DNA from: Corynebacterium jeikeium
GTDB lineage: Bacteria; Actinomycetota; Actinomycetes; Mycobacteriales; Mycobacteriaceae
Assembly: GCA_003955985.1 (NCBI GenBank)
Contig: CP033784.1
Location: 1,550,001-1,614,000 of the forward strand
Length of the DNA: 64,000 nucleotides
Reading direction: 5' to 3'
Position numbers and translations under genes: made by a program. The notes below the pieces were generated by a model that worked only from the letters and a program-made list of their open reading frames with translations, did no database searches and had not been told where the DNA came from. This document shows, piece by piece, positions 49,675 to 60,886 of the stretch. The first letter of the stretch is position 1; every line of letters begins with the position of its first letter.

Positions 49675-49680
49675 ATTTTA
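49675..49680 (-). promoter_or_regulatory. -10 hexamer TAAAAT fixing the hisH start
   Basis: The hexamer lies eight bases before ATG 49666. Longer in-frame starts would be upstream of transcription initiation. Confidence 0.6.
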
Positions 49681-49747
49681 AGGCGCTGGGAATCGATGTT
49701 TGCCACTTACCCCAAGAAAACTGCCTGGATAGGCAGAAGCACTGGTA

Positions 49748-49798
49748 TACAACTACCGAATACTTTGGTAAACTCAAGGTTAACAACAGGTTAACTAA
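49748..49798. promoter_or_regulatory. Inverted and direct repeats between hisH and the ArsC-like gene
   Basis: ACCGAA-TAC-TTTGGT (49756-49770) is an imperfect palindrome with one mismatch. Two direct copies of GGTTAAC follow within 25 bases. The position upstream of the ArsC-like gene suggests operator sites. Confidence 0.35.
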
Positions 49799-49855
49799 GT
49801 TATTGATTTATCCCTAATACCCCTGATTACTTTTTCACAGAGAGGCTCCGACGCC

Positions 49856-50479
49856 ATGACTACCGCATCCGTTCTTAGTAAATCATTTGCCATTGTCCGC
49901 GAGGACCTTCACCGGCTCTACGGTGCAGCCTGCGATGCTGCGACCATCGATTCCATCCTCGACGATGTCATTGCAGAGCTGTCCAACTCTGCGAAGGTGA
50001 CTAACTTCCTCCCCGTCCTCGCCGAACGCGAGGCCACCGAACGCATCAAGGCCGCGAGCGGATGCAAGGACTTCGCCCCGCGCCAAGAGATTCTCTTTGC
50101 CGATAGTCGCGGTTCCGGCCGTAGCCAGATTGCCACTGCCCTGGCCTACCACCTGGTTGGTGACGAAGTCTTTATCCGCACTATCGGCCTCAATCCAGAG
50201 GATGGCCTGAACCCTCGCGTCGTCGCGGCTCTTCACGACCGTGGCGTGGACACCTCACGCCTCACCCAAAAGGCGATTACTCCCCGCGTTTCCCACCGCG
50301 CCGATGTTGTCGTGCTCATGGGCATCGACGAGACACCAGCAGTCCCCGGCGACCGCTACGTGGAATGGGATGTCGCAGATCCGGACAGTCTCACAGACGA
50401 TGAGCTGCAGTCGCTTATCGACGATATCGAAACCCGCCTGCGGGCTCTCTTCACCGAGATGGACGTCGCCGTCGCATAA
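49856..50479 (+). CDS. ArsC/LMW-phosphatase-fold protein lacking the catalytic Cys
   Basis: The 207-residue protein has an N-terminal three-helix domain (about residues 12-66) as in actinobacterial mycothiol-dependent arsenate reductases. A low-molecular-weight phosphatase domain follows. The phosphate loop should read C-x5-R-S after a hydrophobic strand; here it is ILFADSRGSGRSQIATAL, so Asp83 replaces the nucleophilic Cys while Arg89 and Ser90 remain. The general-acid DP pair (WDVADPDSLTDDEL) is kept. It probably binds an oxyanion without reducing arsenate. GAGAGG lies 11 bases before the ATG. It sits between hisH and the MFS gene; no ars genes are near. Confidence 0.8.
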   Translation: MTTASVLSKSFAIVREDLHRLYGAACDAATIDSILDDVIAELSNSAKVTNFLPVLAEREATERIKAASGCKDFAPRQEILFADSRGSGRSQIATALAYHLVGDEVFIRTIGLNPEDGLNPRVVAALHDRGVDTSRLTQKAITPRVSHRADVVVLMGIDETPAVPGDRYVEWDVADPDSLTDDELQSLIDDIETRLRALFTEMDVAVA

Positions 50480-50523
50480 ACAGGCACGGCTGACCCCACA
50501 CCGGGGGTTGCATCTAATAACCA

Positions 50524-50562
50524 AAAGAGTGGCTGCGCAAGAACTTGCGCAGCCACTCTTTT
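50524..50562. terminator. Bidirectional terminator, ArsC-like gene / MFS gene
   Basis: AAAGAGTGGCTGCGCAAG and its exact complement form an 18-bp stem with a two-base AA centre and T runs both ways. Confidence 0.95.
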
Positions 50563-50584
50563 TCAAACGTCTCTTTGTATGTAG

Positions 50585-52006
50585 TTACTTCTTCTTGCGG
50601 TCCCGAACCGTCAAACGCGTCACTGCATTCTTTGCCGGGCGGGCAACACGCACAGCGGCCTCCGGCGTACGACGCTTCACGGCATCCCCCAGACGACGCA
50701 GCGTAGCGCGGGTGTTCTGGTACTCCGCCACGCGGTGCTTTCCGATGATTCGGTCGAGCACCGCACCAATGAGGCCAACTGCCAGCAGAGCTGCCGCAAA
50801 GGCAAAGACAGCCGGGTACGGACGGAGTGCAGCCGCGGCTACGGCTCCCAGAACGAACGAGCCGATACCAGTGCCCGAGTCAAAGGACATGTTCCAGAAG
50901 GCACTGGCCTCAGCAGTACGGTCACGCGGCAGGCGGGCAAACATCAGCAGCAGAGCCTCATTTTGCACTATGCCGAAGCCCGCGCCGTAGAAAACGGCCG
51001 CAACCAGCAGCAGCCAGGCCGACAAATCAAAGAGAACCACGCCGGACATCATCAGCAGACCAATAAAACCACTGATCAATGCCGGAATCAGCAGAATTCC
51101 AGCCTCCGACTTCCGGTCGGCGTAGATTCCTGCGAAATAACGGAACACCATCTGCGCGCCACCGAGAACAGACAGCGACAGGCCAGCCACAACCGCACCG
51201 GAGACCAGATCGATTTCGCGAGCTGCCGGGGCAAGGAATGCGGAAATACCACCAAAGCCCATCGCAATCGTGCAAATTGCGAGCGCGGGAATGGCCACCA
51301 GCTTCCATGTGGCAACGTGCTCAACGGGGCTCGGCTGAGTTGCTGCAGATCCGGGCACAGGATCGCCGACGTCTTCCTTGCCGCCCTTGCCCTCCTTCGG
51401 CGCTGGCTTAATCTTCGGGATAAAGAGTGCCATCAACGAACCGACAAGCGAGATGACGGCGCCCAAGACATAAACAGGGGTGTAAGAACCCGTCTTGTCC
51501 GCAATGATTAGTCCTAGTGGCAAGAAAATGAGCTCAGATAAACCAACTGCCACACCGAGAACGCCAGAGGCCTTACCCAGAAATTTCATTGGCACTAGCT
51601 CGGCAATCAATGCGGACTCGGCGACAGTCAACGCACCGAAGCCCATACCGCGGAGAACCGCAATGATGAGCACCAAAGCAGCATCGGTGCCAAAGATGTG
51701 CAGAATCGTCGGCAAGCCCAGAAACAGACCTGAAATCAGCATGGTCATGCCGTAGCCAAGACGGCGACACATACGTGGAGTCTGCGTCTGTGTGAGAACG
51801 GTAGCGGCCATAAAAACACCGGTGTAGGCACCGGCGAGCGAGGTTCCACCGCCATCGTCAAGAATTGCCTGCGGAATGACAGGCATGAGGAGTGACCAGC
51901 CACCGAAGGCGGCCATCACGGCGACTAGCGTAGGTACTAGTCCGGGCGCTTTCCACATGCTGTCCAGTTCGTCCAACTGCCTGCGGTCCATCACCCGGGA
52001 CGCCAT
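50585..52006 (-). CDS. MFS transporter (drug/metabolite exporter-like)
   Basis: A 473-residue major facilitator with about 12 helices and a central cytoplasmic loop of about 35 polar residues (KIKPAPKEGKGGKEDVGD). The loop-2 motif is degenerate (QTPRMCRRLGYGMTM). A basic tail of about 60 residues (from RIIGKHRVAEYQ) ends the protein. The substrate is unknown. The C. glutamicum equivalent lies in the same place between hisB and hisH, so a link to histidine metabolism or export has been assumed from context only. It directly follows the small membrane gene. Confidence 0.88.
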   Translation of the reverse strand: MASRVMDRRQLDELDSMWKAPGLVPTLVAVMAAFGGWSLLMPVIPQAILDDGGGTSLAGAYTGVFMAATVLTQTQTPRMCRRLGYGMTMLISGLFLGLPTILHIFGTDAALVLIIAVLRGMGFGALTVAESALIAELVPMKFLGKASGVLGVAVGLSELIFLPLGLIIADKTGSYTPVYVLGAVISLVGSLMALFIPKIKPAPKEGKGGKEDVGDPVPGSAATQPSPVEHVATWKLVAIPALAICTIAMGFGGISAFLAPAAREIDLVSGAVVAGLSLSVLGGAQMVFRYFAGIYADRKSEAGILLIPALISGFIGLLMMSGVVLFDLSAWLLLVAAVFYGAGFGIVQNEALLLMFARLPRDRTAEASAFWNMSFDSGTGIGSFVLGAVAAAALRPYPAVFAFAAALLAVGLIGAVLDRIIGKHRVAEYQNTRATLRRLGDAVKRRTPEAAVRVARPAKNAVTRLTVRDRKKK

Positions 52007-52219
52007 TTACTCCATCACTCCTATCAACCACAAAATTGCGCCGGCGAGCGCGATCACAGATAAGAGACCAAGGACAATTGTTCCGACCCTCGATCCGGAT
52101 TTATAGAGTGACCATGTTCCGCCCACCAGCAGACCAGCGACAATGAACAAAAAATAAGTGCTCAGCGTCGATGCGGTAGACACCTGCGCTAAAAGCACGT
52201 CTACAGACGTTGTTACCAT
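52007..52219 (-). CDS. Small two-helix membrane protein
   Basis: A 70-residue protein with two hydrophobic helices (about 20-38 and 47-66) joined by a short basic turn (YKSGSRVG). AGGGGAA lies about five bases before the ATG. The stop is immediately followed by the MFS start, so the two are co-translated. The same small gene precedes the MFS gene in C. glutamicum. Function unknown; a transporter accessory is possible. Confidence 0.75.
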   Translation of the reverse strand: MVTTSVDVLLAQVSTASTLSTYFLFIVAGLLVGGTWSLYKSGSRVGTIVLGLLSVIALAGAILWLIGVME

Positions 52220-52290
52220 CGATTCCCCTAAAATGCCAGCTAAGGCGGATTTTCCGGTTTCCTACAGTGGCCGTCTACTTCAGCTGCGAC

Positions 52291-52929
52291 CTACAGAGTG
52301 CCCTTGGTCGACGGCACACCGTGGACGCGCGGGTCGTCCTCGACGGCAGCACGCAGGGCACGGGCCACAGCCTTGTACTCAGCCTCGGTGATGTGGTGCG
52401 GATCGCGCCCGTAGAGACAGCGAACATGCAGCGCAATACGGGCATTTAGGGCGAAGGACTCAAAGAAATGCTCGTTGATAACCGTTGCGTAGTGACCACC
52501 AATGACGGCAGTCAACATCTGCTCTGGTTCGCCAGTGCCAACGAAGTACGGGCGACCAGACACATCAACCACTGCGTGTGCCAGCGTTTCATCCATCGGG
52601 ATATAGCAGTCACCAAAGCGACGAATACCAGACTTGTCCCCCAACGCCTGGGCGAAGGCCTGCCCCATCACAATGCCGGTATCCTCCACCGTGTGGTGCG
52701 CATCGACCTCGGTGTCGCCGTTGGCGTGCACAGTCAGGTCGAAGCTGCCGTGGGAGCCGAAAGCGGTCAACATGTGGTCGAAGAACGGCAGACCGGTCGA
52801 AATATCGGTCTTGCCGGTGCCATCGAGATTCACCGAGCAGACGATGCTCGATTCGCGGGTGGCGCGCTCGACACGGCCAACGCGCTCAGTGCGCTCTGCC
52901 TCCAGATGGTCCTTATCACTGAAGTGCAT
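52291..52929 (-). CDS. hisB: Imidazoleglycerol-phosphate dehydratase
   Basis: Dehydrates IGP to imidazole-acetol phosphate. The 212-residue monofunctional enzyme has [29 protein letters not shown] and the two metal-binding HHxxED-type motifs ([14 protein letters not shown] and [12 protein letters not shown]). It lacks the histidinol phosphatase domain of enterobacterial HisB. AGGAG lies about 13 bases before the ATG. It is the third gene of hisDCB. Confidence 0.96.
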   Translation of the reverse strand: MHFSDKDHLEAERTERVGRVERATRESSIVCSVNLDGTGKTDISTGLPFFDHMLTAFGSHGSFDLTVHANGDTEVDAHHTVEDTGIVMGQAFAQALGDKSGIRRFGDCYIPMDETLAHAVVDVSGRPYFVGTGEPEQMLTAVIGGHYATVINEHFFESFALNARIALHVRCLYGRDPHHITEAEYKAVARALRAAVEDDPRVHGVPSTKGTL

Positions 52930-52974
52930 AAGTCAGATCTCTCCTTGTAGTGGGATGTACCGGCAGCATTTCGC

Positions 52975-55466
<2,492 letters not shown>

Positions 55467-55499
55467 AATTAATTAGTAACCGCCTATTCGCACGATGGA

Positions 55500-55657
55500 T
55501 TCATACGTGAGCACTTCAGAGTGACAAAGAAATGACAACAAAGTATTGAAAATCTGGGTCAAAGCCAAAGACTTTATCCACGGTTTTCGCTACTATTCGC
55601 CCTTAAAGGCACCCTTGAGTATGAACTAAGCATATCTTTCTCACGTTAGGTTCATAC
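55500..55657. promoter_or_regulatory. Three TTCATAC motifs between hisD and the TPR-like operon
   Basis: TTCATAC at 55500-55506, GTATGAAC (its complement) at 55619-55626 and GTTCATAC at 55650-55657. The last two form 8-bp inverted arms 23 bases apart. A candidate regulator-binding set in a divergent promoter region. Confidence 0.4.
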
Positions 55658-55681
55658 CGATTGCCCCATTTAACCCCTCAT

Positions 55682-55723
55682 ACTGTGGCGCAAGTTAGCT
55701 CCGCCACAGTGACCCATTACAGT
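55682..55723 (+). promoter_or_regulatory. Perfect palindrome next to the -10 of the first TPR-like gene
   Basis: ACTGTGGCG (55682-55690), 11-base spacer, CGCCACAGT (55702-55710), then -10 TACAGT at 55718-55723. The spacer and right arm fall where the -35 would be, so a bound protein should block or assist RNA polymerase. No T run follows, so it is not a terminator on the plus strand. Confidence 0.55.
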
Positions 55724-55762
55724 GTTAAGGAAAGTAGTAACCAGTCGTAGAAAGGTCAGCTG

Positions 55763-57469
55763 TTGAACCAGGAAGGAAACAGCCCGGATTTGCCGGAGCT
55801 CGTCGCAGCCTATGCAGACGCGACCGCAGCCGACAATTCCCTGGCCACGCGCCAACTGGAATCAGTTTTCGCGCATCATTTCTACAACCCACAGCTCTTT
55901 TCTGACCCGGAAGCCCACGGCGTTACCGAACACGTCGGCGCGTTTTACCGCATAGTCCGCGAGGTCACCGAATCGCTCGGCATGATGACGGCTGCGCACG
56001 ATGCCGCCCTGAACTGGATGGTATGGGCATCCGATAACGACAACGTCCCGGAGTACTGGCGCGCCCGGGCACGGCTAGCGGCGGATGAAGCCCGCCGCTA
56101 CACCACCTTTATCGCCGATGGCCCCACCTCTGCTGCCGCAGAGACCGAAATCCCACTCATCGCACGCATGAGCAGGGAGATCACCTCGTACCGGGCACTC
56201 GTGCTTGCCGACGATCTGGATGCCCCAACCAGCAGTCACAGCGCGGTGACCACGGATGCGGATGGGCCGCGGCCGCAGGAATCGTCGGCAAGCGAAGAAG
56301 CGGAGGAGCCGTTTAGCCCACGCCAGTGGAAGAAGCGGGCGGCACTGACTGACGCGCTGATTCGGATTGCAAGCGCCCTGCGAAAGGTCAACCGCGAGGA
56401 CTTGGCACGGGAGCTGCACGAGATGATTCGTGCACTGCCAAATGAGGATAAGTTTGAGTCGATTGCGCTGGCGAAGACTCTGACGGAGGCATCACTGCTG
56501 CACCGAGCCGGGAAAGTCGTCGACGCAGCGCGACTTTGCGCCTCACAGCTCAATGCAATCGGTAACCGCTCCGTAATCGCGGGCCTTGAGCTGAGGCAGA
56601 ATTTGGCACGGTACTCGATAGAGACAGGTAATAGCGATACCGCGTTCCGAATGCTGTCAAACAACGTGGCAGTCGCGGACCAGCACAGACTGGACACTGA
56701 CTATATTCTCGCGGTTCGTGAGATGGCAGACATCAACTTCGAGGTGGCACACAACAAGCCCGATGCCGGGGAGATGCTGAAGCTAACTCAGCGCGCCCAG
56801 GATGTGTCGGCAGACTACCCCAACTGTGAAGTCACCATGGAAATCGCGCTGCTGAAGGCAACGGCACTGTACGAGCTCGGAGATTTCCACCATGCCGGCC
56901 AGGAAGCGGAGTCGGTTGCAAAGTGGTCTGAGCCTACCCAGGATTCCGCACGTACTGATTTTTCCTGTGCCATTGCGGCGGAATCGGCAGTCCAAGAGGG
57001 CAATACTGAGCATGCCGCAGTACTCTTCGACGCACTGGCCGATATTCGTGCCGGATACTCGTCCCCGATTTCGCCTGCGGAAACTCTGATGGATGCCGCA
57101 CTATCACTCAGTAACGTGGGCGCTACAAGTGAACTGACTGACCACCTGATGGAACGCTCACGTGGCTACGTGGTTGGGTCCTGGGAATCGGCCAAGTGGC
57201 ATGAAGCACAGGCGCTGTTGTGCTGGTCTGTGTGGGACAACGACGGCGTGTACAAGTACGCCGACGAAGCTGCCGAGCTTTTCTTAGAAGCCCACGCCCC
57301 TGCCGACGCCGCCCGCACACTGACCATCGCGGTGCGTGCTGCTGCTAGTGATAACAATGAGGAACGCGCCCGCCGGTTCGCGGTTCGCATCGGCGACCTA
57401 GTCGGCCCGGATCACCCGGTGCGCGATGAAGTTCGTGGACTAATGCGTAGCTTTTCAAACCCGGCTTAA
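55763..57469 (+). CDS. Helical-repeat (TPR-like) protein 1, unknown function
   Basis: A 568-residue soluble protein made almost entirely of amphipathic helices with TPR-like spacing (for example GKVVDAARLCASQLNAIG, NSDTAFRMLSNNVAVAD, LYELGDFHHAGQEAESVAKW). An acidic low-complexity segment lies near residues 155-185. It has no signal peptide, membrane helix or catalytic motif. It starts at TTG 55763 with GAAAGG seven bases upstream. The next gene resembles it in length, helix pattern and C-terminal layout (SWESAKWHEAQALLCW against LADWHDDAAYVFY), so the two look like paralogues. Function unknown. Confidence 0.75.
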   Translation: MNQEGNSPDLPELVAAYADATAADNSLATRQLESVFAHHFYNPQLFSDPEAHGVTEHVGAFYRIVREVTESLGMMTAAHDAALNWMVWASDNDNVPEYWRARARLAADEARRYTTFIADGPTSAAAETEIPLIARMSREITSYRALVLADDLDAPTSSHSAVTTDADGPRPQESSASEEAEEPFSPRQWKKRAALTDALIRIASALRKVNREDLARELHEMIRALPNEDKFESIALAKTLTEASLLHRAGKVVDAARLCASQLNAIGNRSVIAGLELRQNLARYSIETGNSDTAFRMLSNNVAVADQHRLDTDYILAVREMADINFEVAHNKPDAGEMLKLTQRAQDVSADYPNCEVTMEIALLKATALYELGDFHHAGQEAESVAKWSEPTQDSARTDFSCAIAAESAVQEGNTEHAAVLFDALADIRAGYSSPISPAETLMDAALSLSNVGATSELTDHLMERSRGYVVGSWESAKWHEAQALLCWSVWDNDGVYKYADEAAELFLEAHAPADAARTLTIAVRAAASDNNEERARRFAVRIGDLVGPDHPVRDEVRGLMRSFSNPA

Positions 57470-57546
57470 CAGCGCACCCGACTGCACAGGTCTGAAAAAC
57501 AAAGCAGTTTTTGCATCTTCCCGATGCCACGGGCGAAGATAGTCCA

Positions 57547-59337
57547 ATGGTCTGGTGGGAAGAAGAAAACTCTGAGTCTGGAATTCAAGTTGGCGATTGG
57601 GATACCGGCATCGCGGCCGACTACGCGTCAGGGAATTCAGAAAACGCATCAGCAACGGAGAACTCGTCCGAACCCCTGGACTTTCCTCCCCTGCCCAATC
57701 CGCTAAAGGCATTACCGGACTCACTTCCGGAGCTGCTGGTTATTTCCCGCAGGGCCGGTGCCACGCTCGACCACGTCACCAGTTGGCGCGCTGTCACCAA
57801 GTTCGCCCACACGCATTGGTTAGCCGACGCGCCTACCAACTCCCCCGATGTCGTTGGCGAATTCCACGCACTCAGGCACGCAGTCGCCGACCAACTGGAA
57901 TTAGTAGAAGAAGCCGCTGCTGCACGCGCCGAGTGGCTGCGCTGGGCAACTGAGGCCAACATCCGCCCCGCGATCTTGCACGCACGCTCCTACGGAGCAT
58001 TCGCCGAGGCAGAGGCCTTCATCGACGCCAACCCAGGTGATGCCATCACCGGCCGGCGCCCCGAGGACTCCGAAATCCCCGAGCTGATCAGGCTTACTAA
58101 GGACATCGTCGCCACCACTCCACAGCCCGGGGAGGCCTATTACTACCTGGTCAGCGCGGCTGTTGCTGGTGCCGCAGCATCGCTGGCGCGCCGGGCGGAA
58201 ATCGCCGGTCAACTCTCTGAATGGTCCGCACGCTGGGCACCAAAGCGAAGCAGTTTTGATGACCGCAAGCTATTGGAGGCGCAGCTCGCGCACAGCCGTG
58301 GTGAGCTGCGCAGGGCCGCCCGCATCGCAGCCAGCGTCGCGGCAGCCCCTCAGTCGGAACCCGTCACCACGACGATTGAAGCTCGCCAATTCCTGGCTTT
58401 CCTCTCTCTGGAAGCTGGTGAGGAAGCGGAGGCAATCCGCCAGCTACGCCCAATCGTGCAGGCTGGTCTCGATGCAGGACTCACGGTCGCGGTGCTTCGC
58501 AGCGTGCGTCTGCTCTGTGCGCTTCTCAACGCCCACGGCGATTTCGCGGAATCCGCCGCAATTGCCCGCCGCGCGCTCGCCAGCGCCGAAGGCATTCCGG
58601 TCAACCCCATCACCATGGATATCCAGCTCGTTCTGGCCCGCAGTCTCCTCGACGCCGACGAGGTTGACGAGGCGCTGCGCTTTGCCGAACCAGTTGCGCA
58701 CTGGTCAGCATTTACCGCCGATGAAGAACGCACCGACGCGGCTTTTTCTATTGCCTCCGCAGCCGCGGGTCTCGGCAATAATCCCCGCCAGGCGGCAAAG
58801 CTGCTCATCGAACACGGCGAGCACCTTGAACGCAACGGCGATACCAAGGGCGCTGCCAAGGCCTACCGCCAGGCTGCACGTTCCATCATTCATGTCATTG
58901 ACCTGGTCATTTCCGAAGAGGGCTCCGAATTCACCGCCGAGATCGTCTCCGAGGACGCTTCCGCCGTCATTGACCACACGCTCAACGAGGCTGAGGACCT
59001 TCTGCTGCGTTCTCAGAAGCTCATCTCCGACGACTGGTCACTCGCCGACTGGCACGACGATGCCGCCTACGTCTTCTACTCCGCTGGCCGCGACACTTTG
59101 GCCATCAACCATGTGGAAGCCGCCGCGAAGGGCTACCTGCAGTCCGGCGATGGCGAGGAAGCCGCCCGCGCGCTGCTGGCGGGGGTTCGATACCGTCTCG
59201 ACGCGGGTGATTCCGACGGTGCCGCCGCCTACGCCCGGCGCGTCGAAGAGCTTCTGCCCCGCGACGTGTGGGAAGGCCATCCTGTTCTCGATGCCCTTGA
59301 CGTCATCATCATTCAATCGCTTGACGACGAATACTAG
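57547..59337 (+). CDS. Helical-repeat (TPR-like) protein 2, unknown function
   Basis: A 596-residue protein from ATG 57547 (a TTG 12 codons earlier is possible). It begins with a Trp/Glu/Ser/Asp-rich acidic segment (WWEEENSESGIQVGDWDTG), then repeated helical pairs (DFAESAAIARRALASAEG, DEVDEALRFAEPVAHW, GDTKGAAKAYRQAAR, GDGEEAARALLAGVRY). It lacks transmembrane or enzyme motifs. It is 77 bases downstream of the first gene and appears paralogous to it. A protein-protein interaction scaffold is the usual role of such folds; no partner is evident here. Confidence 0.75.
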   Translation: MVWWEEENSESGIQVGDWDTGIAADYASGNSENASATENSSEPLDFPPLPNPLKALPDSLPELLVISRRAGATLDHVTSWRAVTKFAHTHWLADAPTNSPDVVGEFHALRHAVADQLELVEEAAAARAEWLRWATEANIRPAILHARSYGAFAEAEAFIDANPGDAITGRRPEDSEIPELIRLTKDIVATTPQPGEAYYYLVSAAVAGAAASLARRAEIAGQLSEWSARWAPKRSSFDDRKLLEAQLAHSRGELRRAARIAASVAAAPQSEPVTTTIEARQFLAFLSLEAGEEAEAIRQLRPIVQAGLDAGLTVAVLRSVRLLCALLNAHGDFAESAAIARRALASAEGIPVNPITMDIQLVLARSLLDADEVDEALRFAEPVAHWSAFTADEERTDAAFSIASAAAGLGNNPRQAAKLLIEHGEHLERNGDTKGAAKAYRQAARSIIHVIDLVISEEGSEFTAEIVSEDASAVIDHTLNEAEDLLLRSQKLISDDWSLADWHDDAAYVFYSAGRDTLAINHVEAAAKGYLQSGDGEEAARALLAGVRYRLDAGDSDGAAAYARRVEELLPRDVWEGHPVLDALDVIIIQSLDDEY

Positions 59338-59387
59338 CGCCCCGCCCACTTCGGTGCTGGCGGTGGCACAAAGTAGAGTGTTAGGTC

Positions 59388-59963
59388 ATGACTACTTCTG
59401 GTGATTCCGCGACTTCTAGCCCGCAGCAGCTTTTCGACGCCGCCACGGCATTGGCTGAGGAAAACAACCTCTGGGAAGCAGCCCTAACTCTGATGCAGGG
59501 GTTCGAGGAGCTCGGCGACGAGGCGGATGCTCCGCAGACCGACAGTCTGGGGCGCCCCATCCGTGGCTCTGCACCGAAGCTGATGGACAAGGCCGCGGAC
59601 TGGTTGGATTTGCTGGATAACCTGGAGAAAGACGGCTTCGAGCCGACTGCGGACACCCCTCCGCGCCACTTGCGCTGGGCGATGTGGCACACCTTGAACG
59701 GCCAGGCAGAGATTCGTCGAGGACATCAAGGGCGCGCCATTGATCACCTGGAGTTGGCGGCGGGACTTTTCCAGTCCGATAACCTCAATATCCAGGCCGT
59801 GCCTCTGCTTGCACAAATTGCACAGTGCCACCTGCATTTGGGCGATGTCGCTGCTGCAGAGAAGGCGCTTTACCGCGCACAGGAAACCTGTGATGAGCAA
59901 TCGCGGGAGCGCTGGGGGTCGGCACTAAGCGAGATTGGCGCGGAAATCGCCCGTCGCTTGTAG
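59388..59963 (+). CDS. Helical-repeat (TPR-like) protein 3, unknown function
   Basis: A 191-residue protein with TPR-like helices (LFDAATALAEENNLWEAALTL, LNGQAEIRRGHQGRAIDHLELAAGLF, LAQIAQCHLHLGDVAAAEKALYRAQ). It is a third, shorter member of the cluster. TAGAGT at 59374-59379 lies eight bases before the ATG, so it also has its own leaderless promoter. It converges on nadC, with 35 bases between the stops. No enzymatic motif is visible. Confidence 0.75.
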   Translation: MTTSGDSATSSPQQLFDAATALAEENNLWEAALTLMQGFEELGDEADAPQTDSLGRPIRGSAPKLMDKAADWLDLLDNLEKDGFEPTADTPPRHLRWAMWHTLNGQAEIRRGHQGRAIDHLELAAGLFQSDNLNIQAVPLLAQIAQCHLHLGDVAAAEKALYRAQETCDEQSRERWGSALSEIGAEIARRL

Positions 59964-59998
59964 GCGAAGCTGCGAAGCGATACCGGGGGCTGATTCAG

Positions 59999-60880
59999 CT
60001 ACTGCTCGTCGAAGTCGAGTCCGACATCGAACACCTTGGCCGAGTGGGTTAGCGCGCCCACAGCCAGGTAATCGACACCACAGGACGCGTACTCACGAGC
60101 CACATCGATGGTCAGTCCACCAGAGGACTCAAGCTGCGTGGCCGGAGAAATCTGCGAGCGGCGCTGCACCGCAATCTGGGTCTCCCAGACCTCGAAGTTG
60201 TCCAGCATGACGATGTCCGGCTTCATCGGCAGGATCTCATCGAGCTGTGCGAGGGTATCGACTTCCACCTCACACGGCAGCTCCGGGTACTGATCCCGCA
60301 CCCTCTTCAACGCACCGGACACGGAACCGACAGCCACCACGTGATTGTCCTTAATCAGTGCTTCATCGCCCAAAGCGTAGCGGTGGTTAATTCCGCCGCC
60401 GCAGGTCACAGCATACTTTTCCAGGTTGCGCAGCCCCGGCAGCGTCTTTCGGGAATCGCGCACCCGCGCACCGGTGCCGATAATCGCGTCAGCCCACTGG
60501 CGCGTCGCAGTAGCTACACCACTGGCGTGCGTGAGGATATTCAGCATTGTCCGCTCAGCAGTCAGCAACCCCCGAGTCGGCGCAGAAATCGTTGCCAGCA
60601 CTGTGCCAGGACGCACCAGGGTGCCATCTTCAACGTGCTTTTCGACGGTGAACTCACCCGAGATGACCTCCTGCAGCGTCCACTCCACCGCATCGATTGC
60701 CGCGATAACGCCCTCTTGCCGGGCCACCAGGCGGGCGAGTGCCTGCGCAGATGCCGAGACTGTCGACAGCGAGGTCACATCCGGCCCGAAGCTCATGTCT
60801 TCCTGTAGTGCCGTCCGAATGAGGCCACGGGTGATGTTTTCGTTCAGCACCCCGCGCAGAGTGTCCTTCTCAAGAGTCAT
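59999..60880 (-). CDS. nadC: Nicotinate-nucleotide pyrophosphorylase (quinolinate phosphoribosyltransferase)
   Basis: Converts quinolinate and PRPP to nicotinate mononucleotide. The 293-residue product has LLTAERTMLNILTHASGVAT, the active-site stretch DSRKTLPGLRNLEKYAVTCGGGINHRYAL, and EVEVDTLAQLDEIL with IVMLDNFEVWE. GGATGGGGA before the ATG is the ribosome site, and it starts six bases after nadB. Last gene of nadABC. Confidence 0.96.
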   Translation of the reverse strand: MTLEKDTLRGVLNENITRGLIRTALQEDMSFGPDVTSLSTVSASAQALARLVARQEGVIAAIDAVEWTLQEVISGEFTVEKHVEDGTLVRPGTVLATISAPTRGLLTAERTMLNILTHASGVATATRQWADAIIGTGARVRDSRKTLPGLRNLEKYAVTCGGGINHRYALGDEALIKDNHVVAVGSVSGALKRVRDQYPELPCEVEVDTLAQLDEILPMKPDIVMLDNFEVWETQIAVQRRSQISPATQLESSGGLTIDVAREYASCGVDYLAVGALTHSAKVFDVGLDFDEQ

Positions 60881-60886
60881 GGTTAG

